This document shows, piece after piece, positions 46,153 to 57,900 of a stretch of DNA of 64,000 bases. The position numbers and the translations under genes are program-made. The DNA comes from Acanthosoma haemorrhoidale. Its lineage: Eukaryota; Arthropoda; Insecta; Hemiptera; Acanthosomatidae. The notes beneath the pieces are model-generated. The model saw nothing but the letters and a program-made list of their open reading frames with translations, searched no databases and was not told the DNA's origin. The stretch spans positions 144,395,937 to 144,459,936 of the forward strand of contig OV884011.1 of the NCBI GenBank assembly GCA_930367205.1, given 5' to 3'. Positions within the stretch are counted from its first letter, which is position 1. Every line of letters begins with the position of its first letter.

Positions 46153-47373
46153 ATGTTATTTCATGTCATTAATTCATATCTCTGTCTAACAAACGAGAAT
46201 GGAGGTAAAGAATCTGACACGAATATAGATGAAATTACACCAAAAATAAGCACAACCAATGATAAAAAAATTGTGACAGTTATAGCACACCGCGGTCACG
46301 GGGAAGATGATAAAATGGTACAGTTACAATACACAGAGCCACAGCCAATCGCCACTGGAACCTTTGGGACCGTGTTCACTACAACTCTGCAACCCTCGAA
46401 TGAAACTGTCGCCATCAAACGCGTTCCTCAAGAGAGAGGTTATAAGCAGCGAGAACTGGACATCATGAAGAACCTTCATCACTGCAACATTGTAGAGCTC
46501 AAATATTACTTCTTCCAAGACGAAGAAAATACTATGAAATTGAATTTGATTCTAGAATACTTGCCTCATACGCTAAAAAAAATAATAAAATACTTTCATG
46601 GGATTAAAAAAACATTAGACATAGTTTACATTAAAGTGTTTCAGTATCAGTTACTGAGAGGACTAAATTATATGCATTCACTTAGCATATGTCATAGAGA
46701 CATCAAACCTCATAACCTTTTGGTGAGGTTTGATACAGGTGTCCTGAAAATATGTGATTTTGGATCTGCTAAGCTACTAGTCAAAGATGGATCCAATGTG
46801 TCTTACATATGTTCAAGATATTACAGAGCACCTGAATTGTTGTTTAGTGCGGTACGTTACACGACGAAAATAGACATTTGGAGTGCTGGGTGCATCATGG
46901 CGGAACAGTTACTTGGGAGTCCATTATTCACTGCAAATTCAGGGCTGGAGATGATTGTAGAAATAATGAAAATTCTCGGAACTCCAAATACTGACCAAAT
47001 CCATAAAATGAACCCTAACTGGACGCTAGTCTCATTGCCGTACTTGGAATCAAAGAACCTGAACACTGTGTTCCCTACGAGTACTCCTCGTGAAGCTATA
47101 GGTCTATTGACTGAGTTACTGCTTTGGGAGCCGGATGAAAGATTAGATCCAGTGCAAGCTTGCTGTCATGCCTTCTTCGATGTGCTTAGGAATCCCGGGA
47201 CCAAACTGCCCAATGGCAACCCGCTGCCACCCTTTTTCAATTTGACAGAGTACGAACTGACTATTGAGCCAACCCTGAATGAAATATTGATCCCAAAATG
47301 GGTAATAAGAGACCGGTCAAAAAAAAATAAACCCGCGAATTCTAGTCAAGTGGCGAGCTCTTCTACTAGTTAA
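46153..47373 (+). CDS. GSK3/shaggy-type Ser/Thr kinase, intronless paralogue
   Basis: A 406-codon frame covers a complete kinase domain of glycogen synthase kinase 3 type. Seen: glycine loop I-A-T-G-T-F-G (66-72), V-A-I-K with Lys89, H-R-D-I-K-P-H-N (181-188), D-F-G (202-204), V-S-Y-I-C-S-R-Y-Y-R-A-P-E (216-228), and the C-lobe to about residue 346. Arg100, Arg182 and Lys207 occupy the positions of the three basic residues that bind the priming phosphate in GSK3, and Tyr218 matches its activating tyrosine. The N-terminal inhibitory-serine motif is absent. The loop after M-N-P-N (W290-L297), which contacts Axin in GSK3beta, has changed. Animal GSK3 genes normally have introns, so an intronless complete frame indicates a retrocopy, comparable in type to the Drosophila testis-expressed GSK3 paralogue (inference). 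All catalytic residues are intact, so it probably encodes an active kinase. The start is the first ATG of the frame; the family-like part begins near residue 38. Confidence 0.9.
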   Translation: MLFHVINSYLCLTNENGGKESDTNIDEITPKISTTNDKKIVTVIAHRGHGEDDKMVQLQYTEPQPIATGTFGTVFTTTLQPSNETVAIKRVPQERGYKQRELDIMKNLHHCNIVELKYYFFQDEENTMKLNLILEYLPHTLKKIIKYFHGIKKTLDIVYIKVFQYQLLRGLNYMHSLSICHRDIKPHNLLVRFDTGVLKICDFGSAKLLVKDGSNVSYICSRYYRAPELLFSAVRYTTKIDIWSAGCIMAEQLLGSPLFTANSGLEMIVEIMKILGTPNTDQIHKMNPNWTLVSLPYLESKNLNTVFPTSTPREAIGLLTELLLWEPDERLDPVQACCHAFFDVLRNPGTKLPNGNPLPPFFNLTEYELTIEPTLNEILIPKWVIRDRSKKNKPANSSQVASSSTS

Positions 47374-47395
47374 ATATAACATTTTGTTTTCTATA

Positions 47396-47401
47396 AATAA
47401 A
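47396..47401 (+). terminator. Candidate polyadenylation signal of the GSK3-like gene
   Basis: AATAAA lies 22 bases after the stop codon. There is no poly(A) tract downstream, so any retroposition tail has decayed. Confidence 0.5.
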
Positions 47402-48149
47402 TTAATATTGCCTGGACATGTAGACTGACAAAGCATAAATAGAATTTACAACTCAATGTGATCAATCATTAATAATACTTAAAGCAGAAAAAGTGAAGAT
47501 AGGTTTTCCGTCTTATTATCATCGCTGGCGAATTGAGCGGAGCGTGTTCAACTCTTAAGTGCTGGTGTTGGATTACGACTCAACCAAAATATTATCGCCA
47601 ATCCCAAAGAAACATTGATCGAGAAAGCTAGGTAATGTGCATAAGAACTGATACGTCCATGTAAACTCAACATTTTAGGTTTGGTGCAGAATGAATATGC
47701 TGACGTTGATTCTCCAGGTCCTTCAAATTAGGGGACGAAACGACCACGGCAAAAGTCATTGTTACTATTGGCTAACGAAACAAGGCTGTTTTTAGCTGGA
47801 ATTAATGAAAATCGGTCCTGGCATTTTTAGATGATTTAAAAATTGCTAAATAGGATGAGAGAACTATGATGAAACTTGGAATTATGAATGAAATAACCAT
47901 TCCTGTCTGTAAATTTAATGTATCACTGGAATAAATCAGATGTAATGGTGCTGAAAGAATTTATCAGCCACAAAACGTTCTTAAATGTCACTCTATATCC
48001 TAGACAGAAGAAACAGTCAAAGTGGTATAGGTTCCATACCATTTCAGGCAGCTAGAGAGATCAGCGATATAGGAATTTGAGGCTATTAATGAAAGACTGT
48101 CAATTAAGACTAAAAGGTGAATTCAAGAATATTTAACTGGTATTTATAT
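47402..48149. other. decayed LINE upstream part, no intact gene
   Basis: Broken plus-strand frames from about 47,830 may belong to the endonuclease domain of the LINE relic that becomes recognisable at 48,150. Stops and frameshifts are too dense to assign more. Confidence 0.35.
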
Positions 48150-48520
48150 ATCCTACAAGGAATATAATAATGATGTAAAGTTTACTTTATGTGACAAATT
48201 TGATCGAATGTATGAAAGGATGCTGCGTTGCTTCTTGCTTATTTCCTAGGAGATTACAACTCTAAGATCGGCAAGTAAGATTACCAGTACCGTAGCTGGA
48301 TGTAGAAGGTTAGCAGTAAAAACGGAATACTTCTAGGATGGTTCACAGCTAGGAACAATTTAGTAATAAACAAAACATACTTCCCCGCTAAAAGGATCCA
48401 TTGGTAACCTGAAAGTGACCAGGGATCAGTGGCACTAATGAAATACTCAACACATTAGTATAGAGACGTGTCTCATCTGTGATCGACATGAGGAGTTGAC
48501 ATTTATGTGATAATCATACT
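48150..48520 (+). pseudogene. LINE AP-endonuclease relic (RTE/'CFDP2-like')
   Basis: Across several frames the plus strand gives G-D-Y-N-S-K-I-G-K (48249-48275), then N-L-V-I-N-K-T-Y-F-P-A-K-R-I-H-W (about 48356-48403), then S-S-V-I-D-M-R-S (about 48475-48498). These correspond to the 'GDFNaKiG', 'NNLvigNT.F..K.iHk.TW' and 'sSvlDVRs' blocks of apurinic-type endonucleases of RTE-like LINEs, in order and at normal spacing. Numerous stops make it a dead remnant. No RT domain follows. Confidence 0.65.
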
Positions 48521-48955
48521 CCATCAATCTGTTTTTGATTTAAAAAATTATCCAATCAAGCTGAAATTTAGAAAGTAAATTACACTAAATAAAATAGATA
48601 CAATGTGAATGAAAAAAAAAATTAATTTCTTTGAAAAAAAAAATGAATTACTCTTAAAAGTGCTAGTTGAAGAGACAGAAAAAATATCTAAACTAATAAT
48701 CAGGTTTTCAAAACTCTTCATAATTCCATCTATCTATGTTTAAATAAAAATGTTTACGTGGATAGTTAAGTATTTCAAATAAATAATAATTTTTAATTGA
48801 TATTGCAGACGATTATTTAGAGACAAATCACTAGAACAAATTTATAACAGAAGGCAGATGCTGTTGTCAGTTATATATTATAAATTTTATGCAAACAGAA
48901 ATGTCCATACAATATTTATCTTTTTTATCACATTGTATAAACTTTTTTGTTTCAG

Positions 48956-49136
48956 GTAAGGCAGTGCCATTTGTTGAGCTGACAGTGGCCCACGCATCTG
49001 TACTAACCATCCTTGCAATAAGTTTTGAAAGGTACTATGCCATCTGTCAGCCACTAAGAGCAGGATATGTCTGCACCAAAGCCAGGGCCATGCTCATTTG
49101 CCTACTCGCTTGGGCCTTTGCAGCCCTATTCACGAG
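48956..49136 (+). CDS. ETHR: ETH-receptor-like GPCR, shared exon (TM3-TM4)
   Basis: The exon follows a pyrimidine-rich acceptor (TTTTTTGTTTCAG) and ends at GAG|GTAATG. It encodes TM3, with S-F-E-R-Y-Y-A-I-C-Q-P-L carrying the E-R-Y version of the DRY motif, the second intracellular loop (G-Y-V-C-T-K-A-R-A) and TM4 (L-I-C-L-L-A-W-A-F-A-A-L-F-T). It starts in phase: an upstream exon ending in T would make a TGT Cys, matching the conserved TM3 Cys that bonds to extracellular loop 2 (inference). It ends with two bases (AG) that both downstream alternative exons complete to Ser. The V-E-L-T-V-A-H-A-S-V-L-T block and the exon structure fit ecdysis-triggering-hormone receptors. A TRH/GHS-receptor-like relative is the main alternative. 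The 83-codon frame at 48889-49140 overruns both splice sites. Exons for the N-terminus and TM1-2 are not recognised upstream in this window. Confidence 0.85.
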
Positions 49137-52100
49137 GTAATGACATTTTTCTAGTAAGAAAATGAATAGATCTATTAAGTATGTTTTGACTATCTGAAAA
49201 TACCTACTTTCAGGCTAAAAAATCTCCACAATCAGCAGTTGAAATCAATTATTATTCTAGCAATATAATAAGACAAGATTTTCAGATCGAATTTCTTTAA
49301 AATCACTACAATAAACGCTTTTGAATCTAATCTATTCCGCTTCTTCGGTTATTTTAACAGTTGCAGAAATGCCTGATTAATAAGAACTACTTTAATAGGT
49401 AGCTAGAATTAGTATCCTAATATTAATTCACAATCAGTTAAACAATGTTGTAAGAATTATAGGTTATTTTGTGTATTTGGGCTCTACACTCTTCAGTACT
49501 CCTAATCTTAGGACAAGAAGAGTGGGTTATCTATATATTAATCCAATTTTTTAGGCAGAATTAGATTGTTGAATTCAGTTTGTGGGACTCCTATGAAATA
49601 CTCATGCCAAACCGGAGGTATCGCTCTAGCCCACAGAGCTATCCTTGCTCCTTCAGTTTGTCAAAATGATTTATGTAAAATATTAACCTTTTTAGCCACC
49701 TACTGCACTTCCTTCTTCTATAGAGAAGCTTCCTCAGCAGTTTCTGAGGTATTTCTAGCGCTCATATCCTAATCTGCTTTATTCCGGCAAATCTTCATGA
49801 TTAGCACCATATAACATTTAACAAAGATAGCATAATAACTCCTGATTGGTGAGTCTTTACAACTCCAAGTAAATTTGTATTCCACAAAATACTTGGCAGA
49901 GAATCCAATATAATTTTTTGCAAGAAAATAAATAATCTTAATGTTATTAGCCAAAGAAAAATGCACTGGTATGATCAGGACTTGAGTCTGTGACCTTCTA
50001 AATATCCGGTCAGGTCTCTACCATATTCGATTAATTTATGTTTAGTTTAAAGCATTCACGCAGCAGAACAGATATAATCCCACTATATAGTACATAAGTT
50101 AATACATAATTATTAAACATAAAATCTGTCCTCTTAAAGATCGATAATTTTTCAAATAAAAAAAGCTGAAGTAATAATCAGAAAACCTTTTCTTTTTGTT
50201 TCTGTTGCCTTCAATGATTATATTATTAGAAAACATATGAAGTTTTTCACCACAAGAAGTCCAGAGTCAACCTTCGCAATCACATTATATGGGGTAAGTA
50301 GCTAGTCACTATGATTTTTATATTTCTATTCCTCTAATTAAATAGTTTTCTGCTCGGTAAACTGAACAAGATAACAAAACGGAAATGCAAAGCTACTCAA
50401 AAAGCCTCAAAAATGTGATCGTGAAGGATTATGTAATTATGTTGAAATAATAATGTTGTAAATTAAATTTCATATGTTTAATTAATTAAATGTTTCTAAT
50501 GTCTTTTCTTGGGGTATGGTTTATGGAAATGCGAAGTCACCTTTTTGGGGCTAGTAACTCAAAATTCCAATAAGCTATAACATTTACCTACATGAACAAA
50601 ACCATGTTACTTATATCAAAAACATTATCTATATTGAAGGCTTTGCATTTCCAGAATCCTACTGCTCCAATATACTTTATAGTATGCAATTTATTAGTAT
50701 AAACTACTCAAAAATGAATAAGGTATTGTGTTTATTCTATTATTATTTAACCTATAGTTTTCTTTTTAATTCATTCAATTTCTTCTAAAGTGACAAATTT
50801 TCGTCCATTAGTTTAAAATGTGAAATTTATTTAATTAACTTGGAATAAAAATCCAAATATCTTTTTTAGTTAATATCATGCTACTGACAACTTTCCTATA
50901 CCTTTAAGACATACCATAAATTAAGCTATTGCTTGTTTCAAAATTAATCTGGTTTTAGAGTATTGTTAGGATTTGACACAGCTGTTAAACATTCATTGAT
51001 GGAGTGTGATGGTTAGAACTTGGCATCCCCCCCCCACATATGTTCAATTTGAGTGGGATCTAGAGATGATAGAGGAAGAGGCAAATAATCTATTTGCTAC
51101 AATATTATATCTATATTGTGGTACAAACAGAAGTTAGATTTGTCCTTAAACTTAACTGTTTGGCAGTATATTACTTCTTCAAACTGCAAGTTGCACCATG
51201 TACTAATCTGTTGATTTTGATGAACTCAAAGGATCATAAGAACTAATCCTATATTCTGTAAAGTGGCACCATTTTCTACTCTATTGGTTTTACCTCTCCA
51301 TCATTTACCAGGAAACTGGAGGGATTAGAGCTGAAGAAATGATACATGATTAATGACCAGTTTATAAATCTCATTGTAAAAGTAGCATCATTTTTTTTTA
51401 ATTAATAGGTTGAAAGATGTTACAGTTAAAATTTAATGCTTCAAAACAATTATTACTAAATTAATGAAAATAATTTAATGCTGAAAATAGCCTTATTCAT
51501 TTTTGAGCAATCTAAATCATTTAATGGCTGTGTTCGATAGAATGTTAATTTTAAGGCTATCACTAGCAGAGAAATAAAAGTGAAAAATTAATAGAATGCA
51601 CCAATGTATAGCAGTCAACTGCATTAATATATGACAGATCAAGGTTGTCCCATCATTAAATTAAAAAATTCTTTTTACTAAAATAACCTAAGACTAGGAT
51701 TGATAAAAATCCATTTTATGGGAGGTAAACCACATTAGGAACCTTGTGGTACCAAAATAAAATTCATGAATGATCAAATCTGTAACATAGGAGAGCGCCG
51801 GATACATTAATTATTTAATAGATACTTCATTCACCCTAATACAAAAATTATCAGAAATAATTCTGTTGTGTCATTAACTGATTAATGACACATAATTTTC
51901 ATAAGATCACTTTTATTCTTAGCATCAAGGCAGTAAATGTAACTACCATGCAAAATGACATGCATCTAAAAACAATCACAGGTTCTGTTAAATTTGTGAA
52001 TACGATTTTAATGATATATAGTTACAGTTTAATTATAATAATAAAGAAAACAAAAATGATGTATTATTAATCAGGGTAACGAGATCTTTAATTTGATATC

Positions 52101-52875
52101 CTGCTATTAAATATATTAATGATTAAATATATTTTCTAATTACTAAGTAATTTATTAATTATGACTCACAGCAATTTACCTACTAGAGCGTTAAATGAAA
52201 TTAACATGCAAAATACCATCTCTTTTTGTATAACAAGGGTTAAGATGAAATTGTGAACACGGTCTGGATGACAAGTTTAATGACTTTGTGTGATTACAAT
52301 TCCAAAATAAAAAACAAAATTTACATATTATTAATCAACTCAATGAGATCTTTAATTTGATACCCTACTCAATGACAGAAAAATATTTATTTTTTTTATT
52401 CCTGAATAACTAATTATTTCATAACCCTTAATTATGTTACATGGAATTGAAAATATTTTTCATGTCATCGGGTAATTAAATGAAATTTAATGTTTATAGG
52501 TCAATCAGGGGACTAATAATCACCGGGACAGACACACAAACAAATACATAAGGGTTTTCGATTTTGAAACAAAATCAATAAAATCCTACAAATGGCATCG
52601 AAAAGTGTAATACAATAAGATTAGTATAAGAAGGTGGTTTTTATAATATACAGGTCTAATTTTGTTTGATCAGGTCAAGTTCTTTTAAGAGCCTCGAAAA
52701 CCTCAAGGTCACATTCAAAACTTTTACAGACATAATACTGTCATATTTCACGTAACATGATAATTTTAAATAATATCTAGTAAAGAAGTATGCTATGTCC
52801 ACAGTCATTAAATACACAATATTAAAAAATGCAATGTTACATCAATGGTTTAATAATTTTCTTTCTATTTTTCAG
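49137..52875. other. Intron of the receptor gene
   Basis: This 3.7 kb intron separates TM4 from the first alternative 3' exon. It is AT-rich and has no coding motifs; the frame at 49566-49772 is unrecognised. At 49974-50030 the minus strand shows an A-box-like ATGGTAGAGACCTGACC and a T-arm CAGACTCAAGTCCTG, a likely tRNA-derived SINE. A C-run lies at about 51029-51037. Confidence 0.7.
49974..50030 (-). mobile_element. tRNA-like SINE head in the receptor intron
   Basis: On the minus strand ATGGTAGAGACCTGACC (A-box/D-arm) is followed about 20 bases later by CAGACTCAAGTCCTG, which forms a T-arm-like stem-loop with a B-box two bases off consensus. The acceptor stem is absent, so it is not a functional tRNA. 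Confidence 0.45.
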
Positions 52876-53578
52876 CCCAATCGCTCAGATAACGGAATAC
52901 ACCATTGAGAAATCTCAGAATGGCAAAGCTGGATGTTACACAGAACCAGACACCTTCTGGCGTAGACTCTTTTTCTACAGCATTATATCCATCTTCTTCA
53001 TCTTACCATTATCAATACTTATAGTGCTGTATACAGTTATAGCTAGGCATCTGATTCGTGATCCTGGAACTGCCAATAGTGGGGATAATATCCGTGCGAG
53101 GAAACAAGTTGTCCTCATGTTAGCAACTGTTGTCTTATCATTTTTCTTATGTCTTCTCCCATTCCGTGTGTTTACATTGTGGGTAATTGTATCCCCTGAG
53201 GATATTACTGCGTTAGGTGAACAGACCTATCTCAATTTACTATACTTTTGCCGTCTCATGCACTACCTCAACTCAGCAATCAACCCTATTCTCTACAATC
53301 TAATGTCATCAAAATTCAGGCAAGGTTTCGGAAAGTTGGTTGGGATTCGTCGAAAGAGACACTTGCTCCTCCTTCGCCACAGAGCCACCTTTTCCAGTAC
53401 TTTATCTCGGTCTAGTACTCGTCTTCCTCGAGGATCGCCAGACATGTCATGGAGAGGAGCTTCTTTGGATTCCAGGCATAGGAATGGCTCTATCAGAAGG
53501 AGTGTCATTATGAGAAGTTCAATATTGAATCATAACAAACAGCCTGAACCACCTCCACTACCTGAAAGTTATGTTTAA
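52876..53578 (+). CDS. ETHR: ETH-receptor-like GPCR, alternative 3' exon 1 (terminal: TM5-TM7 and tail)
   Basis: The acceptor is TTTTTCAG at 52875. The first base (C) completes the split Ser codon, giving F-T-S-P-I. The exon encodes extracellular loop 2 with the conserved Cys (A-G-C-Y-T-E-P-D-T-F-W), TM5 (I-S-I-F-F-I-L-P-L-S-I), intracellular loop 3 (I-R-A-R-K-Q), TM6 (F-F-L-C-L-L-P-F-R), TM7 with N-P-I-L-Y, and a basic, Ser/Arg-rich tail ending in a Pro-rich P-E-P-P-P-L-P-E-S-Y-V and a stop. It is therefore a complete terminal exon, unlike the second alternative. An AATAAA follows at 53744. Drosophila and moth ETH receptor genes produce two isoforms (A and B) by alternative 3' exons after TM4. 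This arrangement is the same in principle, but I do not assign A or B. The 249-codon frame starting at 52829 includes 47 intronic bases. Confidence 0.88.
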
Positions 53579-53743
53579 GAATAAAAAAAAATGTAAACAG
53601 ACAAATGAAATATTTTTTAAACAAAATAATCAAACAAGGTAGTAGAATGTATATAGAGTAGTAAATTACCCACTAAAAGGGTAAGAAGTTTTCTATCATT
53701 TGAATCATACCATTATGTCATTACGTTTTTAAGTAATCACTTC

Positions 53744-53749
53744 AATAAA
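53744..53749 (+). terminator. Candidate poly(A) signal of the short receptor isoform
   Basis: AATAAA, 166 bases after the stop codon of alternative exon 1. It would end the transcript before alternative exon 2, so isoform choice would couple splicing to polyadenylation. Confidence 0.6.
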
Positions 53750-54111
53750 TTTTAAATGTTTGGTACTAGTTTGGTTACTACTGGGATGGGAATGAACTAT
53801 CAAGTTACTTCATAATGCAACATTAACAGAGAACTTTATTGTCACTTAACGATTATCAGTAATGAGCTTAACAGAATCTTGATTTCATTTAAAAAAATAC
53901 ATCATTTATTCTTTTTCTACTACAAAATCTCAGCTACTCAATCATTTAGTTAACGGTTTTAGAATTTTATTTCTTACTACACTTTACTTCCAAACATTTT
54001 AATAACAGAATTAGAATCTGGATACATGCCTTGGATGGGTGACTTGTCTTCCAGCTCAGGCCACAGAACTAGCCTTTATGAGGCTAAACATTTTTATTTT
54101 AAATCAGCTAT

Positions 54112-54169
54112 CCAATATATTAATAAATACATTGTCATTGCCAATATATTAATAAATACATTGTCATTG
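54112..54169 (+). repeat. 29-base perfect tandem duplication
   Basis: CCAATATATTAATAAATACA plus nine bases, present twice head to tail without differences, so it is recent. Confidence 0.9.
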
Positions 54170-54871
54170 GTTTCTGTATTCCAACAATTTTTCTCCCCCC
54201 TCCCCAGTTAAACTGAATTTATTTAGAATGGATGATCATTCAATAAGAAATTATTCCATTATTACCAGCATTTGATTATTCCCAAAATAAGGAATAAATT
54301 CCTACAATATGAGGAGGAAGGATAACTTACATTTTCGATAAAAGCAAAAAACAATCCTCTTCATTATTTTCAAAATAAGAAAAAGGGATCTTGGATACAT
54401 AGTTGTTGGAGCTTCATAAATTCAGCCAAATAGAATTCAAAATGATGCCTTGATTTCCCAAGGCGCTTCTTATTTCTCCATTTTGCTGATCCCCATAACC
54501 TTTCTTTTGGTTGGCTAAGAACATCTGATAAGGGATCAACCAAATAAAGATGAAAGTTTGAAATGTTGAAATTCAACCTCTTCAACTTTGTTTGTGATGT
54601 ATACACCCTAAAATCTGAATAAATGGCTGTTCCTGCACCTATGTTTTCTTTGATTGTACCCATTGGCAAGGAGCTATCTCGCACCTTAAAGAAAAAAAAA
54701 TCATGCGTCATGGCATTTACCTCCAAAACTCCATTGCTGGGGACGTTTGTAACTGATATAATTTTTTTCTTGGTGTCAATAGACTTGCATCTACAGCTAC
54801 TATTTTCTCTTTGCCTCCGATTCTTTTCTTGTGATGCCCCACAAATTTCTCACAAATAGTTGTTCCAATCT

Positions 54872-54941
54872 TTTTTTTTTTTCCTTCATAACCCCTTCAA
54901 ATTCACACATAATTATATATAATTATAGATCCTCAGGCGAC
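54872..54941 (-). mobile_element. Short poly(A) retroposon, copy 2, with target duplication
   Basis: Perfect direct repeats GTTCCAATCT flank it (54862-54871 and 54942-54951). On the minus strand the body contains CCTGAGGATCTATAATTATA and ends in about 11 A. It is the same family as 33177-33271 but truncated about 13 bases shorter at the 5' end, as expected for 5'-truncated LINE 3' ends or a very small SINE. Confidence 0.88.
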
Positions 54942-57900
54942 GTTCCAATCTGCAATACCTACAGTGTATATATCTAACTGTTGCCTACACCATTTTTGGG
55001 AAGTGATTCTATGTACCCATCCATAAATCCAACCCATTACTGTCACAAATGGTAATTCTCATTCATAAACAAACTAATATAACATAATCCTACTTTTCCA
55101 AAACATAAGATTATTACACTTTCGTATCTCTCCATTCAACACATACAATTTCATTTCATTCGTATTTACACGAATTTCCTATTTGGTACAATTTCTGCTT
55201 CTTGAAGAAATTATATTGCTTCTTTATCAAACCATTTAATGGTAAATCCCAAAGTTTCATGTCGGTTTTCTTTTTCAAACTAAAAAAAAAATACAAAAGG
55301 TAGCACTTAAACAAATGGTAACAGTATATATTAAAAACAGCCTTTTAACTTTCCAGTAACATCCTAATGATGTCCTCAGTGTGGCCTTTACAACAAATTA
55401 GTACCAATGTTTTTAATAGGCTGTAATTTTTAAAATCAGTATTTACACTTATAACTTCTTACTCTAAATGAAATATGAAACAATTGTGCTATGTTAAAAA
55501 TATGTATTCATGCATATTTAATTTAAGATACATTAAACATGGCCAATTTTTTTTTAAGGGCCCAATAAAGTTTGTTTTTTTTATAGGGGAGATTGAAAAC
55601 AATAAATTACACATTTATAATAAGCCACTAATATTTGTAGAAAATTAGGCCTGTGTATAATATATATTATACTTTTGCCTATATTTCTAAAATTCTAAAG
55701 ATGGGAGTAAGGCAATTTATTATTTTACATATAATTCAGTAAAACCAATATATAAGCAAAAAGTCAATTATTTAGTTACGCTCCACTGGTGCTTTGGTAA
55801 AAAGTGCAAAGAAGGAACAACTAACCTTCTAAAATATTTCTGGAGTGGAGGACAGACTATGCCTGCTCTTATTACCTATTGCTACCCTTAAAAAAATATG
55901 AATTTACATTGGAGTGAAGCCTCAAATCAAAAAGATTGAAAAAGCCTTAAAGATAATTTATCAGAAACTGAACATAGGTACAGTCAGGGTAGCATCGCTA
56001 ATTGATCCATTACTTTTGCAGCTATCAATATCCATCTTCTTATCATTTTTCCTTCTCATTGGAAAAAAATATAAATGTGCAGCTTTCAAAAATTTTCAAA
56101 GACTACCAAATGATTATAAACTCCCCCCCCCCCCAAAAAAAATAATAATACATTCAGGAAACATGTAAATTCAAACATTTGTTTTCTGAATTAGAAACAT
56201 TTTTAAAAAAGCGAACCATTCCATAAAAACCCATAGCTATTGATTGATAACATGTATTCATCTCAAACTTATCTACTTCTAATATCTACTGTGATTATTG
56301 TAAACATTCATTTATTATAACATTACATAACAACTGCCAACATCTTGCAATCCATTCTTTTTATTTTATTATATTATCCCATCTTAATTATTTTATATGT
56401 GTTCCTATTTACTGCAAATCCCTTGTGATTTTCATAGCAGATTGTAACAAATATTTTTAAAAAATGGGATTATATTGCAAAAAAAGTAAAATGATGGCAG
56501 GAAATAGGACAAGGAGACGGCCTTTTAAAAGGGTTTTACCAAAAGAATATGTTATAATCAATATTTATTTTTTGTATATTTCCTTTCATGTGTATATATT
56601 ATACTAGCTATTTATTGTTTTTATATTTTATATATAGATTTTAAAAATAAAATATTATTGTGCATAAAAAATATGGCAAAAACATTATTTAATTACTATA
56701 AATTATGAATTGCTTTTAATGGCACACTACTGAGATTTTTAGATAAATTTCTAAGATTGTAGTTGTTTATTATACCATACCTCTTGTATAGGAAAATATA
56801 CACATACATGCGGCTATTATATATATATCTGTGTGAGGATAATAAGTAGGTGTAAATATTGTATTGGTTTCCACTATTTATTAGGGTTTATATTAAATAA
56901 TAATAATAGTTTATATAAATTACAATATGGGTAGAAAAAACCAACAAAGTCCAAAACTCACACAGTCAAAAGAAATCACACAGAAAAAAAAAAATATGTT
57001 ACTAATATTTTTTTAATTGTTGGTCGAATACTTACTGTAACAGCAACTTTGTTTTGCTTGTCAAAGTTCTATTTTGCAGCTAAGCATCAGTGTATGCTGT
57101 TAAGCTTGATTCAGGTAAGCTACATAAAGGCCTTCATAACTGAGCGAGAATCTCCTGGCTCTTATCCTCCTTATCCAGTTCCTTGGCCTTGTACCACACA
57201 CAGCTTAGGCAGTACAAGGCATCTGGCTGGTGTCACTACTACTCTCTCAACAAGCATCTAACTGAGTATAGAGTGTAGTGTATGCATATATTTTCAGAAC
57301 AGGTTGTGTGTCAGTTAGGGAATAACTTTTTTGCTTTGATAAAATTGCCCCGGTCTTTACTTTACTGGTTGTATTCAGTCATTAAGTTATATTTATTATA
57401 AAATAAAAGACTTTTTAATACCACTAGGCTCCAACTTGTTTTGGATTTTGTGGGTGCGATCTCTAGTGCCAGCAGGATTACATATCCGAATCCGAGTGTA
57501 ATTTGAAATTCTAAAAACAATAACACTTGGATATACTGAAAAAGGCAAATAGAGTTAAAGTCCTTGATTTTCTCCATAGTAGTTCTGAAATAAATAAATT
57601 ACCTTTGGGTATATAATATAATGAAGAAACTGTTCTTTTTATTTAATGATTGTAACCACAATGGTTTAGTTACAATAACTAATTCACATGAAGGTACAGC
57701 CGACTGTATGATTATATTTTTTATTTTTTGGACTCTGTTGGTCTTTTTTGAGTATGCTTTAATCGCAAGAGAGAGCTAATTGCCTTTGCATACAAATAAT
57801 GTGCAGGTTATTTTTGAAAAATATGGGCTTATCGCTAACAAAAGAAATCCCAATGATTCCTAAAACTAAAACAATAAAATCGTATCGATGATTCCTCGCT

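Noticed and set aside
57049..57261. Possible exon in a GC-richer patch
   Set aside because: No recognised protein motif and no phase-compatible relation to the receptor exons.
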